From a virus: a DNA stretch of 28,537 bases. Within the stretch, counting starts at the first letter, position 1. The number at the start of each line of letters is the position of its first letter. Positions 22,564-28,537 of the stretch are shown in pieces. The stretch spans positions 1 to 28,537 of IMG/VR virus record IMGVR_UViG_3300020347_000021; one strand, 5' to 3'. The position numbers were made by a program, and so were the translations under genes. Below the pieces are notes generated by a model. The model saw nothing but the letters and a program-made list of their open reading frames with translations, was not told where the DNA came from and did not search any database.

Positions 22564-22968
22564 TTAAAGGGTTTTTATTTGTGTAGGTTTTTTAAATGAT
22601 TCTGATTCGTCTTCTCCAAAGACTCCTAATTCATAGAATCCAGTAAGTTTTAGAACAGCTCTTGACATCGCTCTTTTCTCTGCCATTTCTGCTACATACC
22701 AAGAGTTCGTGTTACCATCTTTGTAAGTAGCTCCTTTGAAAGCGCTACCGAAAGTTTCTATACGTTTATTATCTTTAGAGGCTATTGCTTTAAATACAGC
22801 ATAGTTAGGTTCGCACCTTATCACATCATAGTTTACAGACATCTGCTCTAAGGCTTGTATTTTATCTATACCTTGCCTAGTAATAATAGTGTAATGTTGG
22901 TGCTTAAAAAAGTCTTCTTTTGTTAGATTGTATTTCTTATACAAATCTGTTAGTTTTTGTTTATTCAT
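22564..22968 (-). CDS. Probable single-strand annealing recombination protein
   Basis: The 134-residue protein has a central curved-sheet-like region (NYAVFKAIASKDNKRIETFG) and a distinctive helix, WYVAEMAEKRAMSRAVLKLT, around residues 89-108. Alternating Ala, Glu, Lys and Arg with RAxxRAxxxLTG resembles the conserved helix of phage annealing proteins (Sak/Rad52-like and ERF groups). It would anneal single strands exposed by the RecE-like exonuclease. It is short for these families (usually 180-250), so it is either a minimal member or a different single-strand binder. The upstream gene overlaps as ATGA and the SSB-like gene follows closely. Confidence 0.55.
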   Translation of the reverse strand: MNKQKLTDLYKKYNLTKEDFFKHQHYTIITRQGIDKIQALEQMSVNYDVIRCEPNYAVFKAIASKDNKRIETFGSAFKGATYKDGNTNSWYVAEMAEKRAMSRAVLKLTGFYELGVFGEDESESFKKPTQIKTL

Positions 22969-23099
22969 TGTTGTTTATTTAAAATTTCGTTTTGTGCTTC
23001 TAAGTATTCTACCCTTAGTTCTAACGCTTCTATTCTTGCGTTTAAGTAGTCTATTGTTTCTGGGCTTGATGTTCTTTTTACGTCTTCTGAATATGTCAT
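22965..23099 (-). CDS. 44-residue coiled-coil protein
   Basis: ATG 23099 follows the 67-residue gene by one base and TGA overlaps the annealing-type start as ATGA. The product begins MTYSEDVKRTSSPETIDYL and is a leucine-heptad coil (ARIEALELRVEYLEAQNEIL). It is probably a small dimeric helper of its neighbours; unknown family. Confidence 0.7.
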   Translation of the reverse strand: MTYSEDVKRTSSPETIDYLNARIEALELRVEYLEAQNEILNKQQ

Positions 23100-23100
23100 C

Positions 23101-23304
23101 TTAAACCTCGTTAAATAGTTCGTAAGGACTTTCATAGTAGCTTAGTAAAGTGTGTAAGCTCATAACAACCCCATAGCTTAATTCACTTACCTTAGTCTTA
23201 CTTTCTAACTCTTGTGTTACTTCTTCTACCACTAAAGGAAATTCAAAGTTCTTGTTTCTTAACCTTGCTAGATGCTGAGGTTTTAATCGTTCTTGTAAAT
23301 ACAT
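23101..23304 (-). CDS. 67-residue first gene of the first early unit
   Basis: The ATG at 23304 lies 14 bases after promoter element B. The product begins MYLQERLKPQHLARLRNKNF and then has FPLVVEEVTQELESKTKVSE and SYGVVMSLHTLLSYYESPYE; it is helical and mixed in charge, with no known motif. As leader gene of the early transcript it may act in host takeover, but this is inferred only from position. Confidence 0.7.
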   Translation of the reverse strand: MYLQERLKPQHLARLRNKNFEFPLVVEEVTQELESKTKVSELSYGVVMSLHTLLSYYESPYELFNEV

Positions 23305-23318
23305 TTGTTTCTGTTTTA

Positions 23319-23371
23319 ATTAATATACCGCAATATATAAAAAAATATTTAATAAACAAATTATAAACAAA
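23319..23371 (-). promoter_or_regulatory. Early promoter element B with helically phased direct repeats
   Basis: A near copy of element A: TTTGTTTAT twice with a 2-base spacer (23352-23371), then 14 bases, then TATATTGCGGTATATTAAT (23319-23337), ending 14 bases before ATG 23304. TTTG and TATATTG are 19 bases apart, again like Bacteroidetes -33/-7 spacing. It follows directly on the NinG terminator, whose T-run overlaps the first TTTG. It drives the recombination, ATPase and sigma gene unit. Confidence 0.75.
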
Positions 23372-23395
23372 AAAAACCCCCCATTCCTGGAAGGT
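23369..23395 (-). terminator. Rho-independent terminator after the NinG-like gene
   Basis: The minus strand reads ACCTTCC, loop AGGAAT, GGGGGGT, then eight T. The stem contains two G-U pairs but four G-C pairs. It separates lysis and NinG transcription from the early unit, and its T-run runs into promoter element B. Confidence 0.75.
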
Positions 23396-23454
23396 CTTTA
23401 AAAACAAAACAAAACAAACATTATTAAAACAAATATAAGTATTATATATGAAAC

Positions 23455-23856
23455 TTAAAAATTTTGAAGCTTTTTTAATTGTATTAATTTAGTATTATAA
23501 TTATTAAATATATCTAACCATTCATCTTCTGATAGTTTACATATTTCCCTAGACTTTATTAATAATTCTTCTGATAGTTGTTCTCCTAATGCTAGTGAAT
23601 ATTCATACTGCCTACCATATTCAAACCTATTGCATTTTCTACATTGAGCATAAACGTTTCTAGAGTCATAGCGAGTTGATAGCTTGCCTCTTGATATAAA
23701 GTGTCCAGCATCGCTTTCTGTGTAGTGTATAGGTTTATTACAAGTTATGCAATTACAATAACCAGTATTATTATCAGCATCCCTACGCCTTATGTATTCG
23801 TGAAATACCTTATCTATCTTAGTCTTCCAATATTTTAAAGTTTTCTTTTTTGGCAT
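23455..23856 (-). CDS. ninG: NinG-like HNH recombination protein
   Basis: The 133-residue protein fits the lambda NinG (Rap) family, which acts at recombination junctions. It shows the paired Cys cluster CNCITCN (34-40), the conserved AGHFISRGKLSTRYDSRNVY (50-69) with H52, and the second zinc pair CRKCN (72-76), then a helical end. The basic N-terminus (MPKKKTLKYWKTKIDKVF) is typical. It is somewhat shorter than lambda NinG (about 200) because it lacks the longer N-terminal part. It sits alone between an AT-rich gap and a terminator, so it may be its own small unit or the end of the lysis transcript. Confidence 0.85.
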   Translation of the reverse strand: MPKKKTLKYWKTKIDKVFHEYIRRRDADNNTGYCNCITCNKPIHYTESDAGHFISRGKLSTRYDSRNVYAQCRKCNRFEYGRQYEYSLALGEQLSEELLIKSREICKLSEDEWLDIFNNYNTKLIQLKKLQNF

Positions 23857-24016
23857 TTGAATATAACTCAGAAGTCTTATCTATTTATTTAAATTTTTTT
23901 TATTTTTTTTATCTATATTTTTAGAAATATATTTATATATAATTTCTTAGAAAACTATAAACACATTCTAATAAGAAATGGCTCAAAGTTATATCTTTTA
24001 TTTTAAATAAAAAAAT
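23857..24016. other. 160-base AT-only-like intergenic region with an inverted repeat
   Basis: This is the longest stretch without a gene. It is almost pure A+T with long T and A runs. At 23923-23947 there is an imperfect inverted repeat (AGAAATATAT ... ATATAATTTCT with a one-base bulge), and short arms GAATATAACT (23859) and AGTTATATC (23987) face each other across it. It could hold a promoter for the NinG gene or a melted origin region. No clear TTG/TAnnTTTG pair or coding frame is visible. Confidence 0.45.
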
Positions 24017-24409
24017 TTATTTTTTAAATGTAACGCTTTTAGCTATCTTTTCAGCAGAACGGCCTACAACGTAACCACCAATACCAATTTGTAGCAAGTC
24101 CCAAAACTCATTCTCTAAAGGCGGTATTGTGAGGTCAAACAAAGGCGCTAAGAACTTTACATAAATAACTATAAACCCAAAAGAAAGCATAAGTATAGGG
24201 CGCCAGGAGCGTTGTAGCCAATTTCCTTTAGCCTCTGCAATAATTATATCAGTCTGCATTTTTTGCAGCTCTAGCTCTTTTTCTTGTATTACTTTAAATA
24301 TCTTGTTTTTAGCTTCTAAGCGTTCTTCATCAGTAGTAAATAAGTTGTCTATTATACCTCCTATTTCTTTTATTACATTCCCACCTAAAAAATCAAGTAT
24401 TTTCTTCAT
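24017..24409 (-). CDS. Holin of the 3TM (gene-transfer-release) type
   Basis: The 130-residue protein has a charged N-terminal coil (DEERLEAKNKIFKVIQEKELEL). Then comes the family signature GNWLQRSWRPILMLSFGF (62-79) leading into a membrane helix to about residue 90, and a second hydrophobic segment FWDLLQIGIGGYVVGRSAEK (102-121). WLQRSWRP and IGGYVVGRSxEK are the features I associate with the 3TM holin family that opens the inner membrane for the endolysin. Its start overlaps the peptidase stop by one base (TAATG). Two hydrophobic segments are clear, a third is doubtful. Confidence 0.8.
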   Translation of the reverse strand: MKKILDFLGGNVIKEIGGIIDNLFTTDEERLEAKNKIFKVIQEKELELQKMQTDIIIAEAKGNWLQRSWRPILMLSFGFIVIYVKFLAPLFDLTIPPLENEFWDLLQIGIGGYVVGRSAEKIAKSVTFKK

Positions 24410-24780
24410 TACCAGCGAGCTTTAGTCTTTCTTATATCATAGTGTGTGAAGGTGTCGTAATTTCCTAAGCCACCTTGTAACATTAAACCCATATCGATAA
24501 GTTCTTCTATCAGACTATAAACTTCCGCTGGTTTTAAGCCCTCTATTGTGATGTCTGCGGCTTTACCTAGTAAGTGTTGGCTTGTTTTGCTTCCTTTAAC
24601 CTTATCGCTTGCGTTATGCTCTGGGCTTCTATATCCGCTATTTACTGTTATAGCTCTACCAGTATAGTCTCGTAGGAACTGTAATTGTCCTACAAGCTTT
24701 ACAATGTTTAAATAAACATCAGAAGGCATTTTACTACCATCCTTACACTCAAATTCTTTTAAGCTAAAGTTTTTTGTCAT
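24409..24780 (-). CDS. M15-type peptidase endolysin
   Basis: The 123-residue single-domain enzyme is a zinc D-Ala-D-Ala carboxypeptidase-like (M15A) endolysin that cleaves peptidoglycan stem peptides. Visible features are ITVNSGYRSPEHN (44-56), the metal-binding SQHLLGKAADI (67-77) with H69 and D76, and FTHYDIR (111-117) with H113. These fit the SxHxxGxAxD plus HxD pattern. No signal peptide is present, so it needs the holin encoded next to it. Length is typical of small phage M15 enzymes. Upstream is a small one-helix protein whose frame overlaps by 17 bases. Confidence 0.88.
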   Translation of the reverse strand: MTKNFSLKEFECKDGSKMPSDVYLNIVKLVGQLQFLRDYTGRAITVNSGYRSPEHNASDKVKGSKTSQHLLGKAADITIEGLKPAEVYSLIEELIDMGLMLQGGLGNYDTFTHYDIRKTKARW

Positions 24781-24931
24781 TCTTTTTTTTATGCGTTTCG
24801 TATATCTTTTGCGCTGTATATCCTATTGACAAAAGCAATAAAATAACCTTTAAACTGTTTTCTACTTGTGTAAAGCTAATCCCTAAAGAAATAGCGTTTA
24901 ATATGCCTATTTTCAAATCTTGTATATTCAT
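24764..24931 (-). CDS. 55-residue one-helix membrane protein, holin or spanin-like candidate
   Basis: ATG 24931 overlaps the stop of the 32-residue gene as ATGA; TAG 24764 lies inside the peptidase gene. The protein begins MNIQDLKIGILNAISLGISF and has a hydrophobic helix KVILLLLSIGYTA (28-40) and a Lys-rich end (QKIYETHKKKNDKK). This is the usual shape of small class III holins or antiholins. In flavobacterial phages a protein of this kind regularly precedes the endolysin. With the 3TM holin downstream this would be a second holin-like product. Confidence 0.7.
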   Translation of the reverse strand: MNIQDLKIGILNAISLGISFTQVENSLKVILLLLSIGYTAQKIYETHKKKNDKKL

Positions 24932-25026
24932 AATTTAATACTTTCTAAAAACCTATTCCATTTGACTATACAGAAAATTTGGACTATTTCTATTTTATCG
25001 GCCAAATACCTTAAACCTCTAACCAT
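24928..25026 (-). CDS. 32-residue micro-protein before the lysis genes
   Basis: ATG 25026 overlaps the upstream stop by one base (TAATG) and TGA overlaps the membrane protein start as ATGA. The product begins MVRGLRYLADKIEIVQIFCI and ends with a basic helix (VKWNRFLESIKL). It is very short, but the perfect coupling on both sides argues for translation. It may be an amphipathic lysis regulator, or only an RNA-level bridge between genes. Confidence 0.6.
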   Translation of the reverse strand: MVRGLRYLADKIEIVQIFCIVKWNRFLESIKL

Positions 25027-25388
25027 TAGAATTTATGCTTTAAATAGTCAACCCCATAAAAAGAGTGTACTCCGTTATTGTCTAGGTCTACATTAGCCGA
25101 CTTCCAACCGTATGGGTGTTCTGCTTTTATTAGCTCTCCGTCTTCGCTATAAGTGTCTTCTAAACACCACGCTACGTCTAAGTGATATTTACTGCTTAAT
25201 ACTGGTGGTTTAGTTTCATTGCCTTCATCGTCGTATTCTCCACGCTCTAAGACTATATTACCTAGTTTAACAATACTATGGTTGTGCGTTGGGTATTCGT
25301 TACCGTCTTCATCTTTTGCTACCCCTAAGCCCTTTATTTTAGCCTCAGCGGTTTTTTGGTCTTTAAATTCGTATTTTCCTATATACAT
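25026..25388 (-). CDS. Conserved hypothetical phage protein, 120 residues
   Basis: The protein begins MYIGKYEFKDQKTAEAKIKG and is acidic with a beta-rich look (SIVKLGNIVLERGEYDDEGN; YHLDVAWCLEDTYSEDG; GVHSFYGVDYLKHKF). I recall homologues in flavobacterial phage tail and fibre regions, always uncharacterised. Its position between fibre and lysis genes could suit a virion accessory or fibre chaperone. No membrane segment. Confidence 0.65.
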   Translation of the reverse strand: MYIGKYEFKDQKTAEAKIKGLGVAKDEDGNEYPTHNHSIVKLGNIVLERGEYDDEGNETKPPVLSSKYHLDVAWCLEDTYSEDGELIKAEHPYGWKSANVDLDNNGVHSFYGVDYLKHKF

Positions 25389-25398
25389 TTTATTTATT

Positions 25399-26616
25399 TT
25401 ATATTGTTGTTAAACAAGTTAATTCTTCGTCTGTTAATGCTTCTTTAAATACTGCAACGCATTTAGTTTTTCCGTGTAAATAAGCGCTGCCATTACTATC
25501 AAAATCTAATTGACTTAAAGTACCTATCGGAAATGTAACCCCACTTGTGTCTGTGAAAACTTCAACACCATTAATCCAAAGAGCGAAATCATTCTCTTTG
25601 TACTTAAAGGCTATTTTATTAAAGCCAAGTATGTCGTATGAAGTGCTACCTTGAAAAACTTGAGTAACATTCCCCGCTTTTACTAAAGCTCTAATCTCAT
25701 TACTTGAAGTCCAATATCCAATAAAAATTCTGTTTGAATTTGTACCATCTGAAAGCTGTATAACTCTAGTACTACCATCATCAGTCAAAGCCGCTATCTC
25801 TGCATATAGCACACCCTCTGTTGAGTTTATTAAATCTGAACTACCAGCGTTATTTAGTGTTTCTCCTAAACGAGTAAATGTGCTTCCGCTTGTTGGAATG
25901 TATGAAGTAGCGTATGGTAGTTGTTCTAGTTGTGCGCCAAATACATACATAGATTTTCCGTCTTCTAAAATATGTCTGATTTGTGAAGATGATCCAGTTG
26001 CGTTAGTGTATTCAAAAGTCATTTCTACCCTATACCATCCATTACCATAGTTTAATGAGTTTCCAGTTGCGTTATTCTCTACTGTAAACGTGTCTGTATC
26101 AATATTATAAGTTACACTTGATTGTGGACTGTTACTTACATTTTTAATTATAACGGTGCTTGATGTACCTTTTTTTACAAACAATGAATGAGTGTATGTT
26201 TGACCATTAGTTGAACTTAAATTACCTGTTCCAAACCAGCCACTAGTGCCAGTATTCCTAGAAAATAAAGAGGCATTTGTTTCTCCATCTGGGGATGATT
26301 GATTATCTACTCTAGTTGTATTGTTTGTATTCCCACTTCCACCAAAAACCCATTGACTTGCATTACCAGAATAAATTGCTGCATTTGTACTCTGCGGCTC
26401 TAATAATATATGTCCTACTCCGTCAGTATAATCTATTCTAGATAATCCACTTGCTACGTCTTCTATAAGACCATTTGAAGCAACTCTTGTAGCACTTGAG
26501 TTTCTTGTGAAGTCGAAATCACCTACACTCGTATTTGGTTTAACGCTTAATAATTTACCATCATTGTACGCTGTTGGAGTAGTTAATATACTCGCTTTTT
26601 CTAATAAATTACTCAT
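25399..26616 (-). CDS. Fibre-like receptor-binding candidate, copy 2 (LamG/concanavalin-like C-terminus)
   Basis: The 405-residue beta-rich, Asn/Ser/Thr-rich protein begins MSNLLEKASILTTPTAYNDG. Its first half shares a pattern with the 309-residue protein upstream: DFTRNSSATRVASNGLIEDV (34-53) against DFTINRGTVSTRVRKDGLIE, ILLEPQSTNAAIY, SPDGETNASLFSRN, and SYIPTSGSTFTR. The second half (VLYAEIAALTDDGSTRVIQL, KENDFALWINGVEVF, FKEALTDEELTCL) looks like a LamG-type concanavalin-fold domain, typical of host-surface polysaccharide binding. It is probably part of the tail fibre or tip. Its start overlaps the small WW-protein stop by one base. Confidence 0.7.
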   Translation of the reverse strand: MSNLLEKASILTTPTAYNDGKLLSVKPNTSVGDFDFTRNSSATRVASNGLIEDVASGLSRIDYTDGVGHILLEPQSTNAAIYSGNASQWVFGGSGNTNNTTRVDNQSSPDGETNASLFSRNTGTSGWFGTGNLSSTNGQTYTHSLFVKKGTSSTVIIKNVSNSPQSSVTYNIDTDTFTVENNATGNSLNYGNGWYRVEMTFEYTNATGSSSQIRHILEDGKSMYVFGAQLEQLPYATSYIPTSGSTFTRLGETLNNAGSSDLINSTEGVLYAEIAALTDDGSTRVIQLSDGTNSNRIFIGYWTSSNEIRALVKAGNVTQVFQGSTSYDILGFNKIAFKYKENDFALWINGVEVFTDTSGVTFPIGTLSQLDFDSNGSAYLHGKTKCVAVFKEALTDEELTCLTTI

Positions 26617-26810
26617 TATTCACAGTTTTCTAAAGCGGTTAATATTGTAGTCGTTCCAGTTGCATTCTCGTAATACGTCGCTCTGGCTTGTAAAGTCGTT
26701 AAAAGGTTAGGTACTGCACTAGTAACAGATAAGTCATAATAAATACCTCCCCATCCGTCTTGTACTGGGTTACCCCACCACGTTGTTTTATATATTTCTC
26801 CGTATGCCAT
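26616..26810 (-). CDS. 64-residue WWxNPxxDGW protein, copy 2
   Basis: A small protein beginning MAYGEIYKTTWWGNPVQDGW then GGIYYDLSVTS, followed by a helical Thr/Ala-rich tail. The opening matches MSYGSIYESKWWVNPQEDGW of the 39-residue protein at 27732. Each copy precedes a fibre-like gene, with one-base overlaps here. The tryptophan-rich head looks like a short binding module, perhaps a joint between fibre and tail. No known family. Confidence 0.75.
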   Translation of the reverse strand: MAYGEIYKTTWWGNPVQDGWGGIYYDLSVTSAVPNLLTTLQARATYYENATGTTTILTALENCE

Positions 26811-27739
26811 TATTCCATTATTATTTTTTTAATCAATCCGTTGCTTACTGTATATGTAGATGGTATCGTGGTGATTATGTTAGTTGTATCGTCTGCGAAA
26901 GTTTCTACTATTTGTGTTACCCCACTTGGTGTTGTTACACTACAAACACTAGCTTCTCTTGTTACTGCTCCACTTGTTGTTTTTATATAGCTTGATACAG
27001 AGTTCCCCTCCTCAACTTGTATTCCCCATACATAAGTAAATGCAGTTGTAGAGGTATCTGTACTATCTATAAAACCACTAGTAGCTCTTGGACTAAAATA
27101 AGTTGTTACTGTTGCAGCAGTATCTGTATTAAATGTAACAGATAATCTATGCCAACCATTAACATAATTTTCTACACTTGAATTAACTACTGTATAATTA
27201 CTACCATCAACACTTATTGTAAGTGTATTAGTGCTAAATTGGTAAATAGCTTCGCCTCTATTTGGATAGCTGCCTTGTGAACGAAAAGCAAAAAAATCTC
27301 CCTCTCCTTGTTTAATAAAAACAGACGTTGTTATATCTATTTGAGAAGATGATGACTTAGTCGAGGAATCACTAATATAATTCGCACTTGTAGAAGTTCT
27401 AATTAATTTATCAGCATTTGATTCGCCAGTTGGCGATATTACTTGATTAGCTGTAACGGTTGTAGAACTTTTTGCCCAAGCTGCATTGTCTATTTCCTCT
27501 GACCTAATTTGCCTATTAGTTCTTAATGGCTCTATATTTAAACTTGGACAATCACTGTTTAACCAATCTAAACAAGGAACATCAACCGAAACGGTTTCTA
27601 TAAGTCCATCTTTTCTAACTCTTGTGCTTACGGTACCTCTATTTATAGTAAAATCCCCACTCCCATTGCTAGGAAGTATTGAGTAAAGACTAGAAGCTTT
27701 GTAGCCACTAGGTATTAATGCTAGTTTTGGATTACTCAT
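26810..27739 (-). CDS. Fibre-like receptor-binding candidate, copy 1
   Basis: The 309-residue beta-rich protein begins MSNPKLALIPSGYKASSLYS and carries blocks shared with the 405-residue protein: DFTINRGTVSTRVRKDGLIE, LNIEPLRTNRQIRSEE, SPTGESNADKLIRTS and SYIKTTSGAVTREASV. It also has FNTDTAATVTTYFSPRA. It lacks the extra C-terminal concanavalin-like domain and instead ends FADDTTNIITTIPSTYTVSN plus a short tail. It is probably a tail fibre or receptor-binding subunit, with the repeated block as a structural or carbohydrate-binding module. The last base of its stop (TAATG) is the first base of the next gene. Confidence 0.7.
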   Translation of the reverse strand: MSNPKLALIPSGYKASSLYSILPSNGSGDFTINRGTVSTRVRKDGLIETVSVDVPCLDWLNSDCPSLNIEPLRTNRQIRSEEIDNAAWAKSSTTVTANQVISPTGESNADKLIRTSTSANYISDSSTKSSSSQIDITTSVFIKQGEGDFFAFRSQGSYPNRGEAIYQFSTNTLTISVDGSNYTVVNSSVENYVNGWHRLSVTFNTDTAATVTTYFSPRATSGFIDSTDTSTTAFTYVWGIQVEEGNSVSSYIKTTSGAVTREASVCSVTTPSGVTQIVETFADDTTNIITTIPSTYTVSNGLIKKIIME

Positions 27740-27851
27740 AATTATAAATATTCAGTATCATAGACAATCCACTATTTAAGCTTTGTGCTGCCCAGCCATC
27801 TTCTTGCGGATTAACCCACCACTTACTTTCGTATATACTCCCGTAACTCAT
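27732..27851 (-). CDS. 39-residue WWxNPxxDGW protein, copy 1
   Basis: ATG 27851 overlaps the upstream stop as ATGA; TAA 27732 lies inside the fibre-like gene. It begins MSYGSIYESKWWVNPQEDGW then AAQSLNSGLSMILNIYNYE. The first 20 residues match the start of the 64-residue protein at 26616 at most positions, including WW, NP and DGW. The tail has no similarity. The pair with the fibre-like gene is repeated downstream. Confidence 0.72.
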   Translation of the reverse strand: MSYGSIYESKWWVNPQEDGWAAQSLNSGLSMILNIYNYE

Positions 27852-27964
27852 TTATTTTTGTTTTTTATAATATTATCATAAAACCATTTAGCTTCTTTTT
27901 CGCTTTTACTTTCTATATATTTCTTGAGTTTAATGAGATTAGTTTTTTTTACTTTATACTTCAT
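27848..27964 (-). CDS. 38-residue lysine-rich protein
   Basis: ATG 27964 overlaps the neck-like stop as ATGA; TGA overlaps the next start as ATGA. The product starts MKYKVKKTNLIKLKKYIESK and ends in KWFYDNIIKNKNK; about one third of residues are lysine. It is likely a short basic helix that could bind nucleic acid or acidic protein. No family. Confidence 0.6.
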   Translation of the reverse strand: MKYKVKKTNLIKLKKYIESKSEKEAKWFYDNIIKNKNK

Positions 27965-28476
27965 AAGACCCAGCCTTTAAAAGTTGTATCTGTATCTGGA
28001 CTAATATCCTCATCGCTATTTGAGTTATACTCTGGGAATAAATTATCGTTAAATATTAAATAATCTACTAACCTGGTTGAATAATAATTAGCGTACTCCC
28101 TAGCCTTACCTACTAAATAATCAACTTCGTTTTTATCTACGTTTTGAGCTGTTTCACTGCTGTGTTTAAATACACCACCGTTTTTAATTTGATAAGCTGC
28201 AAACGGAATATAGTTCATTTGTGCAAACCATATTAAAGTAGGTTGTACGAATGTGTTAACAAGTGTTAAATAATTACCGCTTAAACCAGCACCGCCAGCA
28301 GCACCCGAGGCAATATCAGCTCCTATCTTATTATATAAGTCTGTACCTAATAGATTTTGAATATCTATCTGTTGAGCTACCTTGATAAATTGTATAAACT
28401 TATCTGTATCTACATTCCCATCAATAATAGAATTTTTAACTAAGTCCGTTCTGTTTATAAATAATGCTGTTGCCAT
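27961..28476 (-). CDS. Neck / head-tail connector-like protein (DUF6712-like)
   Basis: The 171-residue protein begins MATALFINRTDLVKNSIIDG and has TDKFIQFIKVAQQIDIQNLL, then a helical centre (LVNTFVQPTLIWFAQMNYIP) and an acidic end (SDEDISPDTDTTFKGWVL). This layout of helices with the conserved LGTDLYNKI turn (43-51) is the one I associate with the head-tail connector-like proteins encoded after the portal in Bacteroidetes phages. It would close the portal on the tail side. The upstream gene ends one base before its TATG. The name is from pattern memory, not a diagnostic site. Confidence 0.6.
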   Translation of the reverse strand: MATALFINRTDLVKNSIIDGNVDTDKFIQFIKVAQQIDIQNLLGTDLYNKIGADIASGAAGGAGLSGNYLTLVNTFVQPTLIWFAQMNYIPFAAYQIKNGGVFKHSSETAQNVDKNEVDYLVGKAREYANYYSTRLVDYLIFNDNLFPEYNSNSDEDISPDTDTTFKGWVL

Positions 28477-28477
28477 A

Positions 28478-28537
28478 TTAATTCTTAAATCCTATTTTAT
28501 TCCAATATTCAGTGGTATAACCTTTATACTTCATATC
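28478..28537 (-). CDS. Right-edge fragment of an upstream gene
   Basis: An open frame enters from the right edge and stops at 28478, one base before the spacer to the neck-like gene. It reads D-MKYKGYTTEYWNKIGFKN. Because no stop is seen before the edge it may be the end of a longer gene, or an 18-residue gene starting at ATG 28534. Not assignable. Confidence 0.4.
   Translation of the reverse strand, partial: DMKYKGYTTEYWNKIGFKN

Noticed and set aside
1-28537. tRNA genes, CRISPR arrays, insertion sequences, integrase or repressor
   Set aside because: None could be recognised on either strand; no cloverleaf-like segment, spaced repeats, transposase or recombinase motif was seen.

Overview
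This window is a tightly packed piece of a tailed double-stranded DNA phage (siphovirus type) that most likely infects a member of the Bacteroidetes, probably a flavobacterium. The evidence is the low-GC sequence, the A-rich leaders (AAACAAAA-like) in place of Shine-Dalgarno sequences, promoter-like TTTG...TATATTG boxes, and protein families I know mainly from flavobacterial phages and their marine relatives. Every gene I can support lies on the minus strand, so transcription runs from high to low coordinates. Neighbouring genes commonly overlap by ATGA or TAATG. No integrase, repressor, tRNA, CRISPR or insertion sequence is visible, which fits a virulent phage. The portal gene runs off the left edge, and the tail end of another frame runs in from the right edge.

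Layout in transcription order. (1) 28537-25026: a neck-like protein, then two successive copies of a two-gene cassette. Each copy pairs a short WWxNPxxDGW protein with a large beta-rich fibre-like protein. A conserved hypothetical protein follows. (2) 25026-24017: lysis block with a 32-residue micro-protein, a one-helix membrane protein, an M15-type peptidase and a 3TM-type holin. (3) 23856-23455: a NinG-like HNH protein, ended by a terminator. (4) 23371-19561: early unit behind promoter element B. It encodes a probable single-strand annealing protein, an SSB-like protein, a RecA-fold ATPase, two small PD-(D/E)XK-like proteins, a sigma factor and two related small CxC proteins. (5) 19555-15438: second early unit behind a near-identical element A. 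It encodes small proteins, a RecB/RecE-like exonuclease, a ParB-superfamily protein overlapping a Mom-like DNA modification enzyme, a DUF3310 protein and a DnaA-domain-IV-like protein.

(6) 15364-1: structural unit. It carries small and large terminase, a beta-class DNA methyltransferase and a tail assembly chaperone with a textbook -1 slippery heptamer (A AAT TTA). Tail completion proteins, baseplate-like proteins and the tape measure follow. Only then come the XkdF-like prohead protease, scaffold, major capsid protein, a tube-like protein and the portal. Putting the protease-capsid-portal block after the tape measure is unusual. Two strong terminators flank the gene after the capsid gene and probably set dosage.

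Thirteen supported genes are shorter than about 60 codons and are easy to miss. The observations most worth follow-up are the programmed frameshift, the ParB-like/Mom-like modification pair, the duplicated early promoter built from helically phased repeats, and the duplicated WW-protein/fibre cassette.
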